Positions 1 through 8,821 of a stretch of 64,000 bases of DNA are shown here, piece after piece. Position numbers and translations under genes: made by a program. Source of the stretch: Streptomyces sp. R302. Lineage in GTDB: Bacteria; Actinomycetota; Actinomycetes; Streptomycetales; Streptomycetaceae. Location of the stretch: NCBI RefSeq assembly GCF_012927245.1, contig NZ_JABBGE010000001.1, forward strand, positions 496,001-560,000. Direction: 5' to 3'. Positions within the stretch are counted from its first letter, which is position 1; each line of letters starts with the position of its first letter. The notes beneath the pieces were generated by a model, which was not told the DNA's origin, did no database searches, and was given only the letters and a program-made list of their open reading frames with translations.

Positions 1-543
1 GTCCAGGCCCTCCAGTCCAAGCAGGTCACCCGGATCATCCTGACCCGCCCGGCGGTCGAGGCCGGCGAGCGGCTCGGCTTCCTGCCCGGCACCCTCTACG
101 AGAAGATCGACCCGTACCTGCGTCCGCTCTACGACGCCCTGCACGACATGCTCGACCCCGACTCCATCCCCAAGCTGATGGCGAGCGGGACGATCGAGGT
201 CGCGCCGCTGGCGTACATGCGCGGACGGACGCTCAACGACGCGTTCATCATCCTCGACGAGGCGCAGAACACGAATCCCGAGCAGATGAAGATGTTCCTC
301 ACCCGCCTCGGCTTCGACTCGAAGATCGTCATCACCGGTGACGTGACCCAGATCGACCTGCCGAACGGTACGAAGAGCGGTCTGCGGCAGGTCCAGGACA
401 TCCTGGACGGGGTCGACGACGTGCACTTCTCGCGGCTCACGTCCCACGATGTCGTCCGGCACAAGCTCGTCGGCCGTATCGTCGACGCGTACGAGAAGTA
501 CGACAGCGCCAACGAGCAGCGCACCGGCCGCAACGGGAAGTAG
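1..543 (+). CDS. phoH: PhoH family ATPase, 3' part
   Basis: This is the last 180 codons of a PhoH-type P-loop ATPase whose start lies before the window. Reading from base 1 in frame gives a continuous protein that ends in TAG. The Walker B region is clear (FIILDEAQN, about 80 residues into the fragment), followed by the sensor segment [14 protein letters not shown]. The Walker A loop must lie upstream. PhoH-like proteins are cytoplasmic ATPases thought to act in RNA metabolism and very often precede ybeY, as here (11-base gap), which suggests one rRNA-processing operon. The family assignment is firm. The biochemical role of PhoH remains poorly defined in any organism. Confidence 0.95.
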   Translation, partial: VQALQSKQVTRIILTRPAVEAGERLGFLPGTLYEKIDPYLRPLYDALHDMLDPDSIPKLMASGTIEVAPLAYMRGRTLNDAFIILDEAQNTNPEQMKMFLTRLGFDSKIVITGDVTQIDLPNGTKSGLRQVQDILDGVDDVHFSRLTSHDVVRHKLVGRIVDAYEKYDSANEQRTGRNGK

Positions 544-554
544 AAGCACCGCAC

Positions 555-1052
555 ATGTCGATCGACGTCAACAACGAGTCCGGCACCGAGGTCGACGAGC
601 AGGCGATCCTCGACGTCGCCCGCTACGCCCTCGGGCGCATGCGCATCCACCCGCTCTCCGAGCTCTCGGTGATCGTGGTGGACGCGGAGGCGATGGAGCA
701 GCTCCACATCCAGTGGATGGACCTCCCCGGACCGACGGACGTCATGTCCTTCCCGATGGACGAGCTGCGCCCGCCGGCCAAGGACGACGAGGAGCCCCCG
801 CAGGGCCTCCTCGGCGACATCGTGCTCTGCCCCGAGGTCGCCAAGAAGCAGGGCGAGGACGCCCCGACGAACCACTCCATGGACGAGGAGCTCCAGCTCC
901 TCACCGTCCACGGCGTCCTCCACCTGCTCGGCTACGACCACGAGGAGCCGGAGGAGAAGGCCGAGATGTTCGGCCTCCAGGCGGCGATCGTCGACGGCTG
1001 GCGCGCGGAGAAGGGCCTCACCGGTCCGTCCCCGGCCCCGACCGTCAACTGA
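555..1052 (+). CDS. ybeY: YbeY endoribonuclease (rRNA maturation factor)
   Basis: A 165-residue protein with the YbeY metal site [11 protein letters not shown], giving the three zinc-binding histidines at about residues 119, 123 and 129. YbeY is a single-strand endoribonuclease that takes part in 16S rRNA 3'-end maturation and late 70S ribosome quality control. The N-terminal part carries the conserved [17 protein letters not shown] segment. Length and start are typical. It follows phoH by 11 bases and is followed by a CBS-domain membrane protein after 13 bases, the standard actinobacterial order phoH-ybeY-CBS. The call is secure. Confidence 0.97.
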   Translation: MSIDVNNESGTEVDEQAILDVARYALGRMRIHPLSELSVIVVDAEAMEQLHIQWMDLPGPTDVMSFPMDELRPPAKDDEEPPQGLLGDIVLCPEVAKKQGEDAPTNHSMDEELQLLTVHGVLHLLGYDHEEPEEKAEMFGLQAAIVDGWRAEKGLTGPSPAPTVN

Positions 1053-1065
1053 CGCCGCGCGCCCG

Positions 1066-2373
1066 ATGAGCATCCAGCTGATCCTCGGCGCGGTCGCCCT
1101 GGTCGTCGTCGCCTGGCTCGCCGCCTGCGCCGAGGCCGGGCTCGCCCGCGTCTCCGGCTTCCGCGCCGCCGAGGCCGTCCGCTCCGGGCGGCGCGGCGCG
1201 GCGAAGCTCTCCCAGGTCGCCTCCGACCCCACCCGCTACCTCAACGTGGCGCTGCTCGTCCGCGTCGCCTGCGAGATGGCGGCCGGCGTCCTCGTCACCT
1301 ACGCCTGCCTGGAGTACTTCCCCGAGACCTGGGAGGCGCTCCTCGTCGCCATCGCCGTGATGGTCCTGGTCAGCTATGTGGCGGTCGGCGTCTCGCCGCG
1401 CACCATCGGCCGCCAGCACCCGCTGAACACGGCGACGGCGGCGGCGTACGTCCTCGTCCCGCTGGCCCGGATCATGGGCCCGATCCCGCAGCTGCTGATC
1501 CTCATCGGCAACGCGCTCACCCCGGGCAAGGGCTTCCGCAAGGGCCCGTTCGCCTCCGAGGCGGAGCTGCGGGCCATGGTCGACCTCGCCGAGCAGGAGT
1601 CGCTGATCGAGGACGAGGAGCGCCGGATGGTGCACTCGGTCTTCGAGCTCGGCGACACCCTCGTCCGGGAGGTCATGGTGCCCCGCACCGACCTGATCTG
1701 CATCGAGCGGTACAAGACCGTCCGGCAGGCCCTCACCCTGGCGCTGCGCTCCGGCTTCTCCCGGATCCCGGTGACGGGGGAGAACGAGGACGACATCGTC
1801 GGCATCGTCTACCTGAAGGACCTGGTCAGGAAGACGCACATCAACCGCGACGCCGAGGCCGACCTGGTCTCCACCGCGATGCGCGCCGCCGCCTTCGTCC
1901 CCGACACCAAGAACGCCGGCGACCTGCTGCGCGAGATGCAGCAGGAGCGCAACCACGTCGCCGTCGTCATCGACGAGTACGGCGGCACCGCCGGGATCGT
2001 CACCATCGAGGACATCCTGGAGGAGATCGTCGGCGAGATCACCGACGAGTACGACCGGGAGCTGCCGCCCGTCCAGGAGCTCGGCGACGAGTGCCACCGG
2101 GTCACCGCCCGCCTCGACATCGGCGACCTGGGCGAGCTGTACGGCTTCGGCCCGGACGAGTTCGACGACGAGGACGTGGAGACCGTGGGCGGTCTGCTCG
2201 CCAAGGCCCTCGGCCGGGTCCCGATCGCCGGCGCCTCCGCCGTCGTCGCCCTGCCGGACGGGCGGGAGCTGCGGCTCACCGCCGAGGCCCCGGCCGGCCG
2301 CCGGAACAAGATCGTCACCGTGCTCGTCGAGCCGGTCGCCCCGGCCGGCGCGGAGGGAGAGGACCCGGCATGA
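1066..2373 (+). CDS. CNNM/CBS-pair membrane protein (hemolysin C / CorC family)
   Basis: A 435-residue protein. The first 140 or so residues hold three to four hydrophobic helices (CNNM/DUF21 transmembrane domain). They are followed by two CBS motifs (around [14 protein letters not shown] and [21 protein letters not shown]; then [17 protein letters not shown] with [25 protein letters not shown]) and a C-terminal CorC/HlyC domain. Family members are linked to magnesium or cobalt export and to resistance to metal stress; old annotations say hemolysin. The gene's TGA overlaps the ATG of the next gene (ATGA), so the two are translationally coupled. The transported ion cannot be read from sequence. 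Confidence 0.92.
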   Translation: MSIQLILGAVALVVVAWLAACAEAGLARVSGFRAAEAVRSGRRGAAKLSQVASDPTRYLNVALLVRVACEMAAGVLVTYACLEYFPETWEALLVAIAVMVLVSYVAVGVSPRTIGRQHPLNTATAAAYVLVPLARIMGPIPQLLILIGNALTPGKGFRKGPFASEAELRAMVDLAEQESLIEDEERRMVHSVFELGDTLVREVMVPRTDLICIERYKTVRQALTLALRSGFSRIPVTGENEDDIVGIVYLKDLVRKTHINRDAEADLVSTAMRAAAFVPDTKNAGDLLREMQQERNHVAVVIDEYGGTAGIVTIEDILEEIVGEITDEYDRELPPVQELGDECHRVTARLDIGDLGELYGFGPDEFDDEDVETVGGLLAKALGRVPIAGASAVVALPDGRELRLTAEAPAGRRNKIVTVLVEPVAPAGAEGEDPA

Positions 2374-2723
2374 CCCCCGAGCAGCTGCGCGCCTTCTGCC
2401 TGGAGTTCAACGACGCGAGCGAGGAGTTCCCCTTCGGCCCCGACACCTCGGTGTTCAAGGTGGCGGGGAAGCTGTTCGCGCTGTCCTGGCTGGACGGCGA
2501 GCCGCTGCGGGTCAATCTGAAGTGCGATCCGGAGGACGCCGTACGGCTCCGCGAGGAGCATCCGGCGATCACCCCCGGCTACCACATGAACAAGCGCCAC
2601 TGGAACACGGTCGAGGTGGCCGGGCTCCCGGACCGGATGGTCCGGGAGCTCATCGAGGACTCGTACGACCTGGTCGTCGCGGGCCTGCCGAAGGCGGTAC
2701 GGCTCCGGCTCGACCGGCCGTAG
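2370..2723 (+). CDS. MmcQ/YjbR family DNA-binding-like protein
   Basis: A 117-residue protein beginning at the ATG that overlaps the previous stop codon. The family signature is visible: an N-terminal [18 protein letters not shown] helix, a [13 protein letters not shown] strand pair, and the hallmark [10 protein letters not shown] block near residue 72. YjbR proteins have a double-wing fold resembling the DNA-binding CyaY/MotA type, but no physiological role is agreed. Coupling to the CBS protein suggests co-expression only. Its stop codon (2721-2723) lies one base from the convergent stop of the MFS gene. Confidence 0.9.
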   Translation: MTPEQLRAFCLEFNDASEEFPFGPDTSVFKVAGKLFALSWLDGEPLRVNLKCDPEDAVRLREEHPAITPGYHMNKRHWNTVEVAGLPDRMVRELIEDSYDLVVAGLPKAVRLRLDRP

Positions 2724-2724
2724 C

Positions 2725-4155
2725 TCACCGGGAGCGGCGCAGGCCCAGGGCGACCAGGACCGCCGCGCCGAGCACGATCGCCGCGTCCAGGGCGACGACG
2801 GTGCGCACCCCCTCGTACAGGCCGCCGCCGGTGGTGGCGAGGACGCCCAGCATCGGGATGCCGACGGTGAGGCCGACCTGCTGGGTGGTGGTGACCAGGC
2901 CGGTGGCCAGGCCCTGCTCCTCGTCCCGGACGCCCGAGGTGACCGTCAGGCCGTACGAGATGATCGCGCCGAGGTGGAACATCGAGGCGAGGGTGACCGC
3001 GACGGTCGCCACGACCGCGCCGGAGCGCTCGCCGATCCCGAGCAGCGCCGCCGTGAGGACCGCCTGCCCGGCGAGCGAGACGACGAGGGTGCGGCGGGCG
3101 CCGAGCCGCCCGACCACCTTCGGCGCGAACGTCCCCGCGAGGACCGAGAAGACGCCCTGGATCCCGAAGACGACGCCGGTGGCGAAGGCCGAGAGGCCCA
3201 GCGTGGACTGGAGGTAGAGGGTCAGGACGAAGACGATCGTCGACATCGTCGAGAAGGTGACGAGCCCGCCGAGGTTGCCGAAGGCGACCGTGCGGCGGCG
3301 GAGCATCGGCAGCGAGACCAGCGGCGCCGGGTGGCGGGACTCGACGATCACGAAGGCGGTCAGCAGGAGCAGCCCGCCGGCCAGGGAGACGAGCACGTCG
3401 GTGCCGCCGAAGCCGCGCTCGGCGGCGGTGGTCAGGGCGTAGATGAGGGCGAGCAGACCGCCGGTGACGGTGACGGCGCCGGGTATGTCGAGCCGGGGCC
3501 GGTCGGGGACGGGGGCACCTTCCGTGCCCTTGAGGCCATGGGGGCTGGACTCGGTGAGCAGGCCGGGGGCGAGCGGCAGCACGATCAGGGCGAAGACGGC
3601 GAGCAGGCCCATGGTGGAGCGCCAGCCGAGGGTGTCGGTCATGACGCCGCCGAGGACCATGCCGATGGTGAAGCCCAGCGACATCAGGGTGCCGGAGACG
3701 CCGAGCGCCCGGTCGCGCAGCGGGCCCTCAGGGAAGGAGGTGGTCAGCAGGGACATGCCGGTGGGCACGATCGCGGCGGCGCCGACGCCCTGGAGGGCGC
3801 GGCCGGCGAGGAAGGACGCCGGGTCCCAGGCGACGGTGGCGAGCACGGACGCGGCGGCGAAGAGGCCGAGGCCGCCGAGGAAGAGCCGCTTGCGGCCGTA
3901 GAGGTCGCCGATCCGGCCGAAGAGCAGCAGGAAGCCGCCGGAGGGCAGGGCGAAGGCGGTGACGGCCCACTGGAGGGCGGAGCGGTCGAGGCCGAGGTCG
4001 GCGCCGAGGACGGGCAGCGCGACGTTGAGGACGGAGAAGTCGAGCGCCACGATGAACTGGGCGGCGCACAGCACGAAGAGGAGGCGCCGGGAGCGGCCGG
4101 TGAGGGCGGGGGCGGGCGGTGCCGGTGCGGTCGGGGGAGAGGTCACGGTTGCCAT
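2725..4155 (-). CDS. MFS drug exporter (DHA2-like, 14 TMS)
   Basis: A 476-residue hydrophobic protein of the major facilitator superfamily. It shows motif A-like [13 protein letters not shown] between helices 2 and 3, motif C-like GVTG features and [11 protein letters not shown] in helix 1, typical of DHA2 multidrug efflux pumps. I chose the ATG at 4155 because a -10 hexamer GACAGT ends 8 bases upstream, fitting a leaderless start. A GTG two codons further upstream (4161) is possible. It is divergent from an XRE/MmyB-type regulator that probably controls it. The substrate is unknown. Confidence 0.92.
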   Translation of the reverse strand: MATVTSPPTAPAPPAPALTGRSRRLLFVLCAAQFIVALDFSVLNVALPVLGADLGLDRSALQWAVTAFALPSGGFLLLFGRIGDLYGRKRLFLGGLGLFAAASVLATVAWDPASFLAGRALQGVGAAAIVPTGMSLLTTSFPEGPLRDRALGVSGTLMSLGFTIGMVLGGVMTDTLGWRSTMGLLAVFALIVLPLAPGLLTESSPHGLKGTEGAPVPDRPRLDIPGAVTVTGGLLALIYALTTAAERGFGGTDVLVSLAGGLLLLTAFVIVESRHPAPLVSLPMLRRRTVAFGNLGGLVTFSTMSTIVFVLTLYLQSTLGLSAFATGVVFGIQGVFSVLAGTFAPKVVGRLGARRTLVVSLAGQAVLTAALLGIGERSGAVVATVAVTLASMFHLGAIISYGLTVTSGVRDEEQGLATGLVTTTQQVGLTVGIPMLGVLATTGGGLYEGVRTVVALDAAIVLGAAVLVALGLRRSR

Positions 4156-4246
4156 GCCCACGACTGTCGCGGCCCGGGAACATCGCCGGGTAGCGGGTAC
4201 TTATCCTGTTGGTCGCACCACCAGGCGTCCGGGGGAGGAAGCACAC

Positions 4247-5131
4247 GTGGCCACAGCGGTGGAGTACACCGACGGCAAGGCGCACCGACTGGCCGAGCTG
4301 CGCGAGTTCCTGATGAGCCGTCGGGCCCGGGTGTCCCCGGCCGAGGCGGGTCTTCCGGACGGCGGCAGGCGTCGTACGCCGGGGCTGCGCCGGGAGGAGG
4401 TCGCCGTCCTCGCGGGCGTCGGGGTCAGCTGGTACCAGTGGCTGGAGCAGGGGCGCGACATCACGGTCTCGGCGCAGGTGCTGGACTCGGTGGCGCGGGT
4501 GCTGCGGCTGAGCCCGGCCGAGCGCCGCCATCTGTACGTCCTTGCGGCGCTGAACCCGCCGGCCCTCGAAGCCGCCCCGGAGGACCGGGACATGTGCGAC
4601 GGGTTGCGGCGGCTGATCGAGGCGTGGATGCCGTTCCCGGCGCACATCATGGACGCGTACTGGAACACGGTGATGTTCAACGAGGCGGCGGCGGCCGTCT
4701 TCGGGCTGCGGGCGGACGTGCACCGCAACTGCCTGATCGACTTCTTCACCGACGAGATGTACCGGGCGCGGATGCGCGGCTGGGAGGAGCTGGCGCCGAA
4801 GGTGGTGGCGCAGTTCCGGTCGGCGTGCTCGGAGTGCCCGGACGACGAGGGCTTCCGGGCGGTGGTCGAGGAGGCGAAGGCGGTGAGCGCCGAGTTCGCG
4901 GAGCTGTGGGAGCGGCGGGACATCCTGCCCGGCGGCCAGAACCGCAAGGAGATGGACCACCCGGTGGCCGGGCTGCTCGTGGTGGAGGCCACCCAGCTGA
5001 GGGTGCCGGCCCGTCCCGACCTGGTGATCGTGCTGCACACGCCGCTGCCGGAGGCGCGGACCGCCGAGAAGCTGGAGTGGCTGGTGTCGCCGGAGGGGCG
5101 GCGGGGGGCGATGTACCCGCTGGCGGGCTGA
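4247..5131 (+). CDS. XRE regulator with MmyB-like ligand-binding domain
   Basis: A 294-residue protein. An N-terminal Cro/C1 helix-turn-helix (around LRREEVAVLAGVGVSWYQWL and VLDSVARVL) is followed by a PAS-like MmyB ligand-binding domain (DAYWNTVMFNEAA onward). The GTG start is preceded by a good ribosome binding site (GGGGGAGGAAG at 4231-4241), so the longer upstream reading frame is not used. The family usually regulates an adjacent divergently transcribed oxidoreductase or exporter, here the MFS gene ending at 4155. A second, similar XRE/MFS divergent pair lies at 31-33.5 kb. Confidence 0.92.
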   Translation: MATAVEYTDGKAHRLAELREFLMSRRARVSPAEAGLPDGGRRRTPGLRREEVAVLAGVGVSWYQWLEQGRDITVSAQVLDSVARVLRLSPAERRHLYVLAALNPPALEAAPEDRDMCDGLRRLIEAWMPFPAHIMDAYWNTVMFNEAAAAVFGLRADVHRNCLIDFFTDEMYRARMRGWEELAPKVVAQFRSACSECPDDEGFRAVVEEAKAVSAEFAELWERRDILPGGQNRKEMDHPVAGLLVVEATQLRVPARPDLVIVLHTPLPEARTAEKLEWLVSPEGRRGAMYPLAG

Positions 5132-5158
5132 GCGGGCGCCCCGACCTATGCTCGGTCC

Positions 5159-5521
5159 ATGACACTCAGCAGTGAGCACGGCGAGCTCGGCCCCGAGGAC
5201 CTGAAGATCATCACGCTGGCGCGCAGCGCCCGCGCCCGCAACGGCGTTCCCGAGGGCGCGGCGGTACGGGACGAGACCGGCCGTACGTACGTGGCGGGCA
5301 CGGTGGAGCTGGCGTCGCTGAAGCTGAGCGCGCTGCGGACCGCCGTGGCGATGGCGGTGGCGAGCGGGGCGCAGTCGCTGGAGGCGGCGGCCGTGGTGTC
5401 GTCCGCCGAGGCCGCGTCGGAGGAGGACCGGGCGGCCGTGCGGGACCTGGGTGGGCCGGAGACGCCGGTGCTGCTCGCGGGGCCCGACGGACAGCTGCGT
5501 TCGGCCGTCACGGCGGGCTGA
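5159..5521 (+). CDS. Cytidine deaminase-fold protein lacking zinc ligands
   Basis: A 120-residue protein that aligns with the cytidine deaminase core (GVPEGAAVRDETGRTYVAG, then VELASLKLSALRTAVAMAVASG). In active enzymes the second block reads CAERTA: the Cys binds zinc and the Glu shuttles protons. Here it reads SALRTA, so both are lost, and the later PCxxC pair is also absent. The protein is therefore unlikely to deaminate cytidine and may be structural or regulatory. The ATG is preceded by TATGCT at 5147-5152, a -10 placed for a leaderless transcript. A perfect hairpin follows the gene at 5542-5563. Confidence 0.8.
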   Translation: MTLSSEHGELGPEDLKIITLARSARARNGVPEGAAVRDETGRTYVAGTVELASLKLSALRTAVAMAVASGAQSLEAAAVVSSAEAASEEDRAAVRDLGGPETPVLLAGPDGQLRSAVTAG

Positions 5522-5541
5522 GGACGCTTCCTCGTAGGGCG

Positions 5542-5563
5542 GGGTCCGGCCGCGGCCGGACCC
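5542..5563. terminator. Palindromic terminator hairpin
   Basis: A perfect 22-base palindrome (GGGTCCGGCCG and its complement), 20 bases after the deaminase-like gene. There is no clear T-run, as is usual in Streptomyces terminators. Confidence 0.75.
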
Positions 5564-5639
5564 TTGCGCGTTTGTGAAGGATCTCCGCGACTTCTCTTGC
5601 CTTCCCATGCCGTCTGCGCGTCAATAGGCGGCGGACGGT

Positions 5640-5654
5640 CCGACGGACCGTCAG
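5640..5654. promoter_or_regulatory. Surface-gene palindrome, copy 1
   Basis: CCGACGGACCGTCAG, reverse complement CTGACGGTCCGTCGG, matches 14 of 15 positions of a palindrome also found upstream of the WxL-like gene (6308-6322) and of the sortase operon (51051-51065). It sits inside a larger perfect inverted repeat (9-base arms, 5634-5652) and ends 65 bases before the start at 5720. The bound regulator is unknown. Confidence 0.5.
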
Positions 5655-5719
5655 ATCTGCGCCATTCCACGCAGCGCCCGCACCCCTGCGTTCGTCATCG
5701 GAAGGGGTACGAACCCGTC

Positions 5720-6202
5720 ATGAGAAGAAGCAGCCTGGGGGCGGCCGGAGCCCTCGCGGCCGGACTCGCCGCCGCGTCCCTCGCCTTCGCGCCGACGGCC
5801 TCCGCCGCCGTCTCGCCGGGCATGGTCACCGCGACGTACGACTGCGGCAGCTGGGGCGGCGGCACCGCCACCCTCACCATGACCCACTCCGGCTCCACCG
5901 CCCAGGTGTCGATCACCGCTCCCGTGACCACGCCGATCGCGGTCGGCGCGGACTCGATCAGCTCCACGCTGATCCTGGACAACACCACCGGGCCCGACCG
6001 GACCTTCACCGGGAAGAAGAACCCGGCGATCCCGGCCGGGGGCACGGCGAAGCTGGGCCCGCTGACCGCCGGCAACGTGGTCGCCGGCGACAGGCTCGAC
6101 TCCTACTTCGCCGGCGTCGCCCTCAAGCTGGTGATCTTCGGCATCACCGTGAACTGCGACGCGGTCACCTCGCAGTCCCCGGGGCCGTTCGTCATCAGCT
6201 GA
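5720..6202 (+). CDS. Secreted protein with a domain shared by its neighbour
   Basis: A 160-residue protein with a classical signal peptide (MRRSS, a long Ala/Leu stretch, cleavage near ASA-AVSP). The mature part is beta-rich and has two cysteines (YDCGSW and VNCDAV), probably one disulfide. The segment FTGKKNPAIPAGG resembles VTGPKKNPPVPGKG in the N-terminal domain of the next gene, and the surrounding layout is similar, so the two look like paralogous domains. I recognise no enzyme motif. The ATG lies in a run with the WxL-like gene and its partner, and a palindrome shared with that gene lies upstream. Probably a cell-surface or extracellular structural protein. Confidence 0.8.
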   Translation: MRRSSLGAAGALAAGLAAASLAFAPTASAAVSPGMVTATYDCGSWGGGTATLTMTHSGSTAQVSITAPVTTPIAVGADSISSTLILDNTTGPDRTFTGKKNPAIPAGGTAKLGPLTAGNVVAGDRLDSYFAGVALKLVIFGITVNCDAVTSQSPGPFVIS

Positions 6203-6221
6203 CCCCGCGCACGTCCTTCGC

Positions 6222-6249
6222 GACCGGTGCCACCCGGGTGGCACCGGTC
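6222..6249. terminator. Terminator hairpin after secreted protein gene
   Basis: Inverted repeat GACCGGTGCCACC (6222-6234) and GGTGGCACCGGTC (6237-6249), 13-base arms with a 2-base centre, starting 20 bases after the stop. It separates this gene from the WxL-like operon. Confidence 0.8.
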
Positions 6250-6307
6250 CTCGCCATGCCCGCGCGAAATCCGGAGAAGTCACCACATCGACCGATCCCG
6301 CCATTAT

Positions 6308-6322
6308 CTGATGGCCCATCAG
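6308..6322. promoter_or_regulatory. Surface-gene palindrome, copy 2
   Basis: Perfect palindrome CTGATGG-C-CCATCAG, 83 bases upstream of the WxL-like gene start. A possible -35 TTGACT lies downstream at 6343-6348 with a weak -10 (TCAATG, 6366-6371), so the palindrome would lie just above the promoter, where an activator would bind. Confidence 0.55.
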
Positions 6323-6405
6323 TCAATGGGTTCCGTCGTTATTGACTTCTCTCGCCCCCCGGCCGTCAATGGCGCCCTCTCGACCCTCAGGAGGGGGCAC
6401 ACGCC

Positions 6406-7743
6406 ATGACACTCACCCGAACCCGGGCGGCGGCCCGAAGACGGCGCTGGACCGCCGTGCTCGGCGCCACCGTCCTCGCGTTCGCGGCCGGCGGCGCGCT
6501 CGCCGCCCCCGCGCAGGCGACCGGCGCCGGACTCTCGGTGGAATTCCCCACCCGCTGCGTCCCGCCGCCCATCGCGGGCATCCCGCCCATCGAGGGCGTC
6601 ACCACCGCCGTGATCTCGGTCGACAACGCCAGCCCCAAGGTCGGCGACACGGTGAGCGTGACCTACTCGATCACCAAGCCCGCCGCGTCGAACCCGGTGG
6701 ACCTCGCGCTCCCGGCCGACATCCTCACCCCCACCGGCACGGTCGTCCTCGGCGGCGCGCAGACCGGCCAGGTGAACGTCACCGGACCCAAGAAGAACCC
6801 GCCGGTCCCCGGCAAGGGCGCCTTCCCCGGCTTCTCCATGACCGGCACCTTCACGGTCACCGCCCCCGGCGCGATCACCCTCTCGCCGGGCGACTACAAC
6901 ATCCACACCAGCTACATCATGGAGCTGGACACCCCCTGCACGGTCCTCGACCCGCCCGCCCCCGTCTCCGAGACGGTCCAGGCCGGCGACCAGACCGTGC
7001 CCAACGAGCGGACCCTCGAACTCGGCGCGTCCTCCGGCGCCCCGGCCACCCGGGTCACCGTCACCGGTGCCGAGTTCACCCCGCTCACCGAGGTGACCGT
7101 GGCCGCCAGGGCCGGAGCCGCCGAGACCGCCGACCGGATGACCGTCACCACCGACAGCGAGGGCGGCTTCGTCGCCCGGCTCAAGGTGAACGACCTCGCC
7201 ACCACCGGGATCGTCGCGTACGAAGGCGGCAGCTGGAACGCGGAGAAGGGCGCCGGACCGCTCCCGTACCAGGTGATCGACGACACCCCGACCCCGCCGA
7301 ACAGCCAGAAGATCACGGCCACCGTCCGGGCGGGCGAACTCTCCATGACCCAGGCCGGTGACGCCGTCGCGCTCTCCGCGGTCGACTTCGGCCAGGGCGG
7401 CGCGGCCACCGGAGCCCTCCAGACGGTGACGGTCAAGGACTTCCGCGGCGGCCCCGCCGGCTGGTCCGTGACCGGCAAGGTCACCGACTTCACCGGACCG
7501 GGCGGCGCCATCGGCGCCGACCAGCTCAGCTGGACCCCCGCCTGCGTCGCCGAGGAGGGCAGCCCCAGCGCCTGCACGGCCGGCTCCGCCGGACCCGTCG
7601 GCGCCGGCGCCACCCTCGCCTCCACGGCGAACGGCACGGTCACCGGCGGCGAGTTCACCCTCGACGCCGGACTCTCGCTCGACGTCCCGGCGTTCACCGC
7701 GCCCGGCGCCTACGCGGGCGTGCTCACGCTGACCCTGTCCTGA
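6406..7743 (+). CDS. Secreted WxL-like surface protein
   Basis: A 445-residue protein with a Sec signal peptide (RRRR then hydrophobic core, cleavage near AQA-TGAG) and a strong ribosome binding site (AGGAGGGGG). The first mature domain resembles the secreted protein encoded just upstream. An Ig-like segment follows (TVTGAEFTPLTEVTVAA). The last 130 residues look like a WxL domain: VTVKDFRGGPAGWSVTGKV gives the first W-x-hydrophobic motif, and the C terminus YAGVLTLTLS replaces the second WxL by L-T-L. In Firmicutes, WxL domains bind peptidoglycan non-covalently and work with DUF916 proteins; such a protein is encoded next. Function here is inferred from that pairing. Confidence 0.75.
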   Translation: MTLTRTRAAARRRRWTAVLGATVLAFAAGGALAAPAQATGAGLSVEFPTRCVPPPIAGIPPIEGVTTAVISVDNASPKVGDTVSVTYSITKPAASNPVDLALPADILTPTGTVVLGGAQTGQVNVTGPKKNPPVPGKGAFPGFSMTGTFTVTAPGAITLSPGDYNIHTSYIMELDTPCTVLDPPAPVSETVQAGDQTVPNERTLELGASSGAPATRVTVTGAEFTPLTEVTVAARAGAAETADRMTVTTDSEGGFVARLKVNDLATTGIVAYEGGSWNAEKGAGPLPYQVIDDTPTPPNSQKITATVRAGELSMTQAGDAVALSAVDFGQGGAATGALQTVTVKDFRGGPAGWSVTGKVTDFTGPGGAIGADQLSWTPACVAEEGSPSACTAGSAGPVGAGATLASTANGTVTGGEFTLDAGLSLDVPAFTAPGAYAGVLTLTLS

Positions 7744-7754
7744 CGGCGGCCGAC

Positions 7755-7784
7755 GGGCCGGCCGGGCGCACCCCCGGCCGGCCC
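7755..7784. terminator. Intercistronic hairpin
   Basis: Perfect 12-base stem (GGGCCGGCCGGG at 7755-7766, complement at 7773-7784) between the WxL-like gene and its DUF916-like partner. It could terminate part of the transcripts or stabilise the upstream message. Confidence 0.55.
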
Positions 7785-7835
7785 CTCGGCGCCCCTCACC
7801 CACCCCTCCCGACCGCACCCCCGGGGGTCCGCACC

Positions 7836-8783
7836 GTGCGACGCAAGCTGTACGTCCTCCTCCTGAGCGCCGCCCTGCCGCTCCTCGGGGCCCCGGCCGC
7901 CCACGCCGCCGAGAACGGCGAATGGGCCGTCTACCCGGCCGCCGCCCGGCTCGGCGAACGCCCCTACTACGTCCTCACCGCCGACCCCGGCGCCACCCTC
8001 CGCGACCAGGTCACCGTCGCCAACAAGACCGCCGCCCCGCTCACCTTCCGGCTCTACGGCGCCGACGCCTACAACACCGAGCGCGACGGAGGCTTCGCCG
8101 TCCGCACCCTCAAGGAGGAGCAGACCGGCGCCGGCGCCTGGATCGAGCCCGAGCGGACCACGGTCACCGTCCCGCCGCGCTCCGCCGTCACCGTCCCCTT
8201 CACCCTCACCGTCCCCGCCGACGCCGATCCCGGCGACCACCCCGGCGCGCTCGTCGCCCTCGACGAACGGATCACCCCGGCGGGCGGCGGCGGCGTCGCC
8301 ATGGGCGTCCAGAGGGCCGTCGCCGCCCGCGTCTACCTCAAGGTCAGCGGCCCCGCCGTGCCCGCCCTCGCCGTCGAGGACGTCACCCTGGAGCAGGACC
8401 GGCCGCTCGTCCCCGGCACCAGGGACGGCACCGCCCTCGTCACGTACACCCTCCACAACCGCGGCAACGTCACCCTCAACCCCAAGGTCGTCCTCAGCGC
8501 CGAGGGACTCTTCGGGCGGACCCTGCTCGAACGCGACCTCGACCGGGTGCCGGCCGAACTGCTGCCCCGGCAGAAGATCCGGCTCACCGAGCGGTGGACC
8601 GGCTCCCCGCAGCTCGACTGGGGCGAGGTGACCCTCACCGCCACCGCGAAGGACGTCCGCGAGAGCGCCGGCGTCCCCTTCCTCGCGGTGCCCTGGCTCG
8701 CCGCCGCGGTGCTCGCCCTGGGGGCCGCCGGAGGCCTCGTCGGGTGGCGGATCCGGCGCCGCCGGGCCCGGCGGGGGCACTGA
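7836..8783 (+). CDS. DUF916-like (WxL-interacting) membrane-anchored protein
   Basis: A 315-residue protein starting at GTG. Signal peptide to about residue 28, then a DUF916-like extracellular region (NGEWAVYPAAA, GATLRDQVTVANKT, LRLYGADAYNT-type strands, VTVPFTLTVPADADPGDHPGALVAL). A second beta domain follows (TYTLHNRGNVTLNPKVVLSAEG), then one transmembrane helix (FLAVPWLAAAVLALGAAGG) and a basic tail RIRRRRARR. This is the architecture of Firmicute WxL-interacting proteins, which bind peptidoglycan and hold WxL partners. The neighbour at 6406 supplies the WxL-like partner. Ligand and phenotype are unknown. Confidence 0.8.
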   Translation: MRRKLYVLLLSAALPLLGAPAAHAAENGEWAVYPAAARLGERPYYVLTADPGATLRDQVTVANKTAAPLTFRLYGADAYNTERDGGFAVRTLKEEQTGAGAWIEPERTTVTVPPRSAVTVPFTLTVPADADPGDHPGALVALDERITPAGGGGVAMGVQRAVAARVYLKVSGPAVPALAVEDVTLEQDRPLVPGTRDGTALVTYTLHNRGNVTLNPKVVLSAEGLFGRTLLERDLDRVPAELLPRQKIRLTERWTGSPQLDWGEVTLTATAKDVRESAGVPFLAVPWLAAAVLALGAAGGLVGWRIRRRRARRGH

Positions 8784-8821
8784 GTGCGTGACGCGGCCGC
8801 GCATCGGGGACAATGGCCCCC

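Noticed and set aside
3959..4246. Longer N-terminal extension of the XRE gene
   Set aside because: It overlaps the divergent MFS gene and promoter; the GTG at 4247 has a strong ribosome binding site and matches the family start.
5542..5563. Possible operator instead of terminator
   Set aside because: The position just after a stop codon and the GC-rich perfect palindrome fit a terminator better; the next promoter elements lie further downstream.
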